Assembly (NCBI GenBank): GCA_937996795.1 | Contig: CALKUH010000068.1 | Location: forward strand, 70,878 to 134,877 | Reading direction: 5' to 3' | DNA from: an uncultured Verrucomicrobiota bacterium | Lineage (GTDB): Bacteria > Verrucomicrobiota > Kiritimatiellia > CAIVKH01 | Length of the DNA: 64,000 bases | Shown here: piece by piece, positions 59,908-64,000 of the stretch | Layout: every line of letters begins with the position of its first letter | How positions within the stretch are numbered: position 1 is the first letter of the stretch | Position numbers and translations under genes: made by a program | The notes under the pieces: model-generated | Databases searched by the model: none | Told to the model about the DNA's origin: nothing | Seen by the model: only the letters and a program-made list of their open reading frames with translations

Positions 59908-62900
59908 CTATCGCCCGGCTATCTCCGCGCAGGGAATCCACAGGCTGGTTGCGGTCGAATAGACGCCCGCTTCCACGGGCTGCCCGGTGATCGCGTGCAG
60001 GGCTTCGGCGTAGGCGCGGAGCTGGGGCGTGTAGATCGTGCGCAGATGCGTTTCCGTGTCGGCGGTGGCGACGTTTGTTTTCCAATCCGCGATGAGCCAG
60101 CGGCCCGCGTCCGGGTCCCACGCGGCGAGGTCGATGACGCCCTCCACGCATTCGCGGTCGCTGCGCCGCCACAGGATGGGGATTTCGCGGCGCAACACGA
60201 GGCCACGGCGGGCAAGACGGCGGTGCAGGCCGGACGCGAGCAACAACTCCACCTCCCGCCGCCCGCGCTCCGGTTGCGGGCACGTCGCGAAGTGGTTGTC
60301 CCAATGTCGGCGCAGGGCCTCGGGGCCTGCGGTCCAGTCGGCGGCCTCGATGGCTTCGTGCCACCAGATGCCGTAGAGGCGGGCGGCCTCGGCGTCGGTG
60401 GAGCGGGTCTCCGTTTCCACGCGGTCCAGCGCGCGTTCGGCGCGCGCCTCGGCTTCGCCCAACTGGTAAGGCAGCACGCGGCGCGGGGCGTCGGCAACCC
60501 GCTGCACGGCATCCGCCAGATCGCGCTCCGATGGAACGGCGGGCGCGGGCGGCGGCGCGGCGGGCGCGGGCCGCGTGGCGCGGTCGGGCGCCGTGAGCGC
60601 ATCCGGCAGCGTGTCGAGCACCTCGTTGTACACGCGGCTGCCGTCGTCGCCGATGAGGCCGAGCAGCGTGGCGAACGTGGACGTGGCCTTCTTGCGCGGG
60701 AAAAAGGCGTCGTCGTCGGTGACGACCAGCGTACGCTGGGCGCGCGTAAGGCCGACGTAGAGCAGGCGCTGGTATTCCTGCCGTTTGAGCTCATCGACCA
60801 CTTCGCGCATGGGCTGGAGATCGTGGCTCGACAAGGCCACCTGCGGGGCGCGGCCCGTCCCGGTGCGCACGAGGGCAGGGTACTTCTTGTTCTCGCCGAT
60901 GGTGCGGAAGAACAGCGGCACGACGACGGCTGCCCATTGCAGCCCTTTCGCCTTGTACATCGTCAGCAGTTGCACGGCATCCGGTGCGACCGGGCGCGCG
61001 GGGAGGGCTTCCGACATGCCGTCGCGCAGTTGTTCGGCGAAGGCTTGCAGCGAGACGTCATCGCTCTCCGCCTGCGCGGCTACGGCGCGCAGGTGTTCGA
61101 GTTCCTCATCCAGCGCGAGGTCGGGCAGCGCAAGCGCCTGCAGCCGCTCGCGCAGGGCGGTGGCTTCGATGATCCGCTGGGCTGCATCGCGCAACGGCAG
61201 CGCCTCGACTTCGCGGGCGAGGGCGGCGAGCGCGCGCAGAACGCGCGCGGGCGGTTCGTCGCCCGGCGGATCCGCGCGCAGCGTCCAGCGCGCGCCGTCG
61301 CCGTCACACCAGCGGGCGAGCTCTTCGTCGGAGAGCCCGTAGAGATCGCGCAGGACGCCGACGAGTTCGAATCCATCGTCCGGCTTCGCCATCACCGTCA
61401 CCAAGGCCGTGAACCAGGCATAGACCGGGTTCTCGCCGCGCACGGCGCGATCGGAGTGAATCTGCGGGCCCAACCCCTCCTCGCGCAGCCCGACGGCCAG
61501 CGCCTGGAGCCAGCGCGTACGCGGGCAGAGGATCGCGACCTCGGACCACGTGGTTGCGCCGAGTTTCGCAAGGCCCTGTTCCTTCAGCCAGCGGGCGAGC
61601 TGCCGCCCGAAGTCCACCGTGAGCGCATCCACGCCCGCCTTCGGGTCCGGCGGGCGCTGCGGGGTCCAGCGCACCACCTGTCCCGGCGTGACCCCCGGCC
61701 GCCCCTGCAGCGGGTGATAGGCGACCTGGCCGTCCGTGCGCGCGAACATCGGTTGCACGAGAGCGTTCACGGTGTTGATGATCGCGGCGTCGCAGCGGAA
61801 CGTCACGGAGAAGACCAGTTCCTCGGCGCTCCGTTCCTGCACGAGGCGTTCCCGCACACGTTCATAGCAGGCTAGGTCGGCGCGCGCGGAGTAGATGGAT
61901 TGCTGCGGGTCGCCGACCAGGCAGAAGCGGCCCGGCTCCGGCGGCGTGCCGCCGTGATCGAGCCACCCGCCCGGCGCGTCGGCGGGGCGCGCGAGTTCCA
62001 GCAGGATGTTGAATTGCAGCGGGTCCGTGTCCTGCGCCTCGTCGAGGATGACGCGATAGCCTTCACGGCGCAGCCGCCGCGCGGCCTCGGGATGGCGCAC
62101 CAGTTCCCACGCGAGCTCAATCTGGTCGTCGTAGGTGAGCGCGCCGCGCGCGCGCCGGTAGACGCGGTAGGCATCGGCGATCGCGCCCGCCACGCGCAAC
62201 GCGGCGGGGCCCAGCCATTCGCGCAGCGGGCTGAAGGCATGCTCCCACGCGGCGACAAAATCCTTTGCCGACGTGGTGCACGCGGGCAGCGGCGCGAACG
62301 CGGCCTTCGCCTCCCACGCCTCCAGCCACGCGCTCGCGGCCCGTTTGGCGCGCGCATAGGACGCCTCGCTTTGTTTTCGCGGTGTCTGGTCGTGCACGCC
62401 CTTGAGGTTCACGCGGGGCGGCAGGGCGATGTCCCGCGGGAACGGGAGACCGGGCCGCACCTCGCGCGCGAGCGCGAACAGGGCGTCCATCGACATCAGC
62501 CGCGTGACGGCTGCGACAAGGTCGGGCGGAAGGTCCGGGGCGAGCACGTCGAGCTGGCGCACGAATTCGCGCCACAAGTCGTCGTCGTTCTCCATCGGCT
62601 CGAATTGCGTGGGCAATCCGCACAGGTGCCCGTGCGTGCGCAGCAGGCGCACGCAGAAGCTGTGGATGGTGCCGAAAAACGCGCGGTTGAACGGCGTGAG
62701 GACCGGCAGGCCGACGCGCCGCTCAATGATCGCGTTGCGCGCGCGCTGGTGCATTTCGTCCGCCGCCTTGTTCGTGTACGTCACCACGACGAGCTTGGGC
62801 AGCCACGCGCGCGCCCGCTCCGGATCGCCGGTGGCGATGGCGACGACGCGGTCCACGATGGCCTTCGTCTTTCCCACGCCGGCGGGCGCGATGACGGAAA

Positions 62901-62988
62901 AGTTCCGCTCCACTTCCGTGACGAATCGATCGCGCACCGCCTGGTCCGCGGGCGGCATGGGAACAGGCTGTTTGCTAGCCTTCGCCAT
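59908..62988 (-). CDS. addA: AddA-like UvrD/RecB-family helicase-nuclease
   Basis: A 1026-residue SF1 helicase. Motif I is APAGVGKTKA (about 35-44), Ia VVTYTNKAADEM, II VILDEAQDTDP, III VGDPQQSIYSARAD, and motifs V-VI YKAKGLQWAAVVVP and LYVGLTRAQRTLVV. The C-terminus carries a RecB-type PD-(D/E)XK nuclease: VEGVIDLAAW followed by WLIADWKTN. With an AddB-like partner this forms a helicase-nuclease that processes DNA double-strand ends for recombination. The ATG at 62988 overlaps the upstream gene by 14 bases. Naming it addA rests on the domain order and the partner; a lone RecB-like name is also possible. Confidence 0.85.
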   Translation of the reverse strand: MAKASKQPVPMPPADQAVRDRFVTEVERNFSVIAPAGVGKTKAIVDRVVAIATGDPERARAWLPKLVVVTYTNKAADEMHQRARNAIIERRVGLPVLTPFNRAFFGTIHSFCVRLLRTHGHLCGLPTQFEPMENDDDLWREFVRQLDVLAPDLPPDLVAAVTRLMSMDALFALAREVRPGLPFPRDIALPPRVNLKGVHDQTPRKQSEASYARAKRAASAWLEAWEAKAAFAPLPACTTSAKDFVAAWEHAFSPLREWLGPAALRVAGAIADAYRVYRRARGALTYDDQIELAWELVRHPEAARRLRREGYRVILDEAQDTDPLQFNILLELARPADAPGGWLDHGGTPPEPGRFCLVGDPQQSIYSARADLACYERVRERLVQERSAEELVFSVTFRCDAAIINTVNALVQPMFARTDGQVAYHPLQGRPGVTPGQVVRWTPQRPPDPKAGVDALTVDFGRQLARWLKEQGLAKLGATTWSEVAILCPRTRWLQALAVGLREEGLGPQIHSDRAVRGENPVYAWFTALVTVMAKPDDGFELVGVLRDLYGLSDEELARWCDGDGARWTLRADPPGDEPPARVLRALAALAREVEALPLRDAAQRIIEATALRERLQALALPDLALDEELEHLRAVAAQAESDDVSLQAFAEQLRDGMSEALPARPVAPDAVQLLTMYKAKGLQWAAVVVPLFFRTIGENKKYPALVRTGTGRAPQVALSSHDLQPMREVVDELKRQEYQRLLYVGLTRAQRTLVVTDDDAFFPRKKATSTFATLLGLIGDDGSRVYNEVLDTLPDALTAPDRATRPAPAAPPPAPAVPSERDLADAVQRVADAPRRVLPYQLGEAEARAERALDRVETETRSTDAEAARLYGIWWHEAIEAADWTAGPEALRRHWDNHFATCPQPERGRREVELLLASGLHRRLARRGLVLRREIPILWRRSDRECVEGVIDLAAWDPDAGRWLIADWKTNVATADTETHLRTIYTPQLRAYAEALHAITGQPVEAGVYSTATSLWIPCAEIAGR

Positions 62989-64000
62989 CGGTGGCCTCCA
63001 CGTCCGCAAGTCCCGGGTGGGTGAGCGCCCACTTTTCCTCCAGCACATCCGGCTCCACCGGCAGCGTCGCGAGCGGCAGTTCAAGCGATCGCCCGTATTC
63101 CGCGCGCATCACGCCGCGCATGCCGAAGGCGCCCGTCTCCTGCATGCGCAGCAGCGCGGACCAGACGGGCGCCTGCGCGCGGATGGCGTCGAGTCCGACC
63201 TGCGGCTTCACCTCGTCCTCCGCGGTGAGCAGGCTGACCTGCACGTCCTGCGCCCCCGCATCGGCGAGGGCGAGCGCGTAGAGGCAGATTTGCACGCCGT
63301 TGCCGGCGCGCAGCGCGCGGGCGAGTTTGCGGTCCGAGAGCGGTTTGTCCTGGCCGGTTTTGAAATCGACGATCCAGCCCGCGCGCGGAATCTCGCCCGG
63401 CGATTCGCCCGCGAAGACCACATCGATCCGCCCGCGCAGCGCGAGCGCGCCGCCTTCGAGGCGCGCGGCGGCTGCGCGGGGCAGGGTCCATTCGACGGCG
63501 GCGGACGGCCATTCGCGCAGTTCCGCGAGGCGTTGCGCAAACTGGAGCGCCATCCATTCGGCCTGCGCCACACGCGCGCGCCACCACTGCGGTTCGCCGC
63601 GTCCGCAGGCCGTGAACGCGTGTGCGATCGCGCGATGCGTGGCGGCCGCCTGCCGGCGCACCCGGTCCAGCAGGGCCGCGCCGGTCTGGCGGGTTTCGAA
63701 GCGGCCGCGGACGTCGCACAGCGCGGCCGCCAGCCAGCGGTGCACCCAGGTGCCGCGCGTCACGGGCCACGGGTCGTCCGCGCCGAAATCGGAAGCCGGC
63801 TGCACGCCGAGATAGAGCGACATCCAGCGAGCGGCGGGGTCGCACACGGCCTGTTCCCAAGCCTTGCACGACAGGTGCGCGGGTCGGGGCGGCGCCCCCG
63901 TGAACGCGCATTCATAAGGTCCGAACGCCGCGACGGCGCGGCGCGCGCGGTGCGCCTCCGCCGCGCGCGCGGGCGGTTCCGGCTGCCGAGGCGGATCCAG
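62975..64000 (-). CDS. addB: AddB-like nuclease subunit (N-terminus cut by window)
   Basis: The frame is open to the right edge, so only the C-terminal about 340 residues are seen. SCKAWEQAVCDPAARWMSLYLGV matches the start of the RecB/AddB nuclease domain, where AddB carries an iron-sulfur cysteine; RGTWVHRWL follows. The catalytic core is LRGRIDVVF and WIVDFKTGQDK, a complete PD-(D/E)XK motif. The stop at 62975 overlaps the AddA-like start, so both subunits are made from one mRNA. Any helicase-like part lies outside the window. Other PD-(D/E)XK proteins of the RecB family remain possible. Confidence 0.75.
   Translation of the reverse strand: MDPPRQPEPPARAAEAHRARRAVAAFGPYECAFTGAPPRPAHLSCKAWEQAVCDPAARWMSLYLGVQPASDFGADDPWPVTRGTWVHRWLAAALCDVRGRFETRQTGAALLDRVRRQAAATHRAIAHAFTACGRGEPQWWRARVAQAEWMALQFAQRLAELREWPSAAVEWTLPRAAAARLEGGALALRGRIDVVFAGESPGEIPRAGWIVDFKTGQDKPLSDRKLARALRAGNGVQICLYALALADAGAQDVQVSLLTAEDEVKPQVGLDAIRAQAPVWSALLRMQETGAFGMRGVMRAEYGRSLELPLATLPVEPDVLEEKWALTHPGLADVEATDGEG

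Overview
The window is GC-rich, gene-dense bacterial DNA with 41 protein genes, two of them cut by the window ends. No rRNA, tRNA, CRISPR array, insertion sequence or phage gene is visible. The content points to the PVC superphylum, most likely a Verrucomicrobiota/Kiritimatiellota-like organism: a formylglycine-type sulfatase, Gfo/Idh oxidoreductase plus xylose-isomerase-type TIM barrel, sialate O-acetylesterase, and giant exported proteins built of Ig-like, Calx-beta, FG-GAP and EF-hand-like modules. This is inferred from gene content only; there is no marker rRNA.

Left part (1-20.3 kb) is housekeeping and small operons. It holds a partial SrkA-type kinase, trpD, a Gfo/Idh-TIM-barrel pair, a sulfatase just behind a vapBC toxin-antitoxin pair, and a dGTPase. 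A tightly overlapping five-gene operon follows (Nudix, YihY, unknown coiled-coil protein, glycosyltransferase, HAD phosphatase). Then come a YyaL-type thioredoxin-domain protein, an amidase operon, an RsuA/RluB pseudouridine synthase, a metallophosphoesterase, an IscA/ErpA-type Fe-S protein and a LysM protein.

The centre (20.4-47.2 kb) is the most unusual region: six co-directional genes with gaps of 40 bases or fewer, all encoding exported proteins. They are 354, 608, 3065, 888, 340 and 3645 residues. The 340-residue member is a parvulin-type peptidyl-prolyl isomerase lipoprotein. The 888- and 3645-residue members share a C-terminal region of about 135 residues. I read this as one operon for a giant surface or extracellular assembly with its own folding factor.

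The right part (47.3-64 kb) starts with priA and a heme-copper oxidase subunit I homologue that keeps its heme histidines but has lost two of three CuB histidines and the cross-linking tyrosine. Next are a YlbF-family protein with a Cys-rich tail, a flavoprotein, a thioredoxin-fold protein without CxxC, a SulP transporter and an SNase-type nuclease. A divergent pair follows (a secreted protein of three starch-binding-like modules, and a sialate O-acetylesterase) around two LacI-type operators. The window ends in an AddAB-like helicase-nuclease pair.

Several genes without a Shine-Dalgarno sequence have a -10-like hexamer ending exactly 6 bases before the start codon, which suggests leaderless mRNAs. 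Other intergenic signals include perfect palindromes (4316-4348, 52824-52840), a rho-independent terminator (56844-56867) and short-period tandem tracts.
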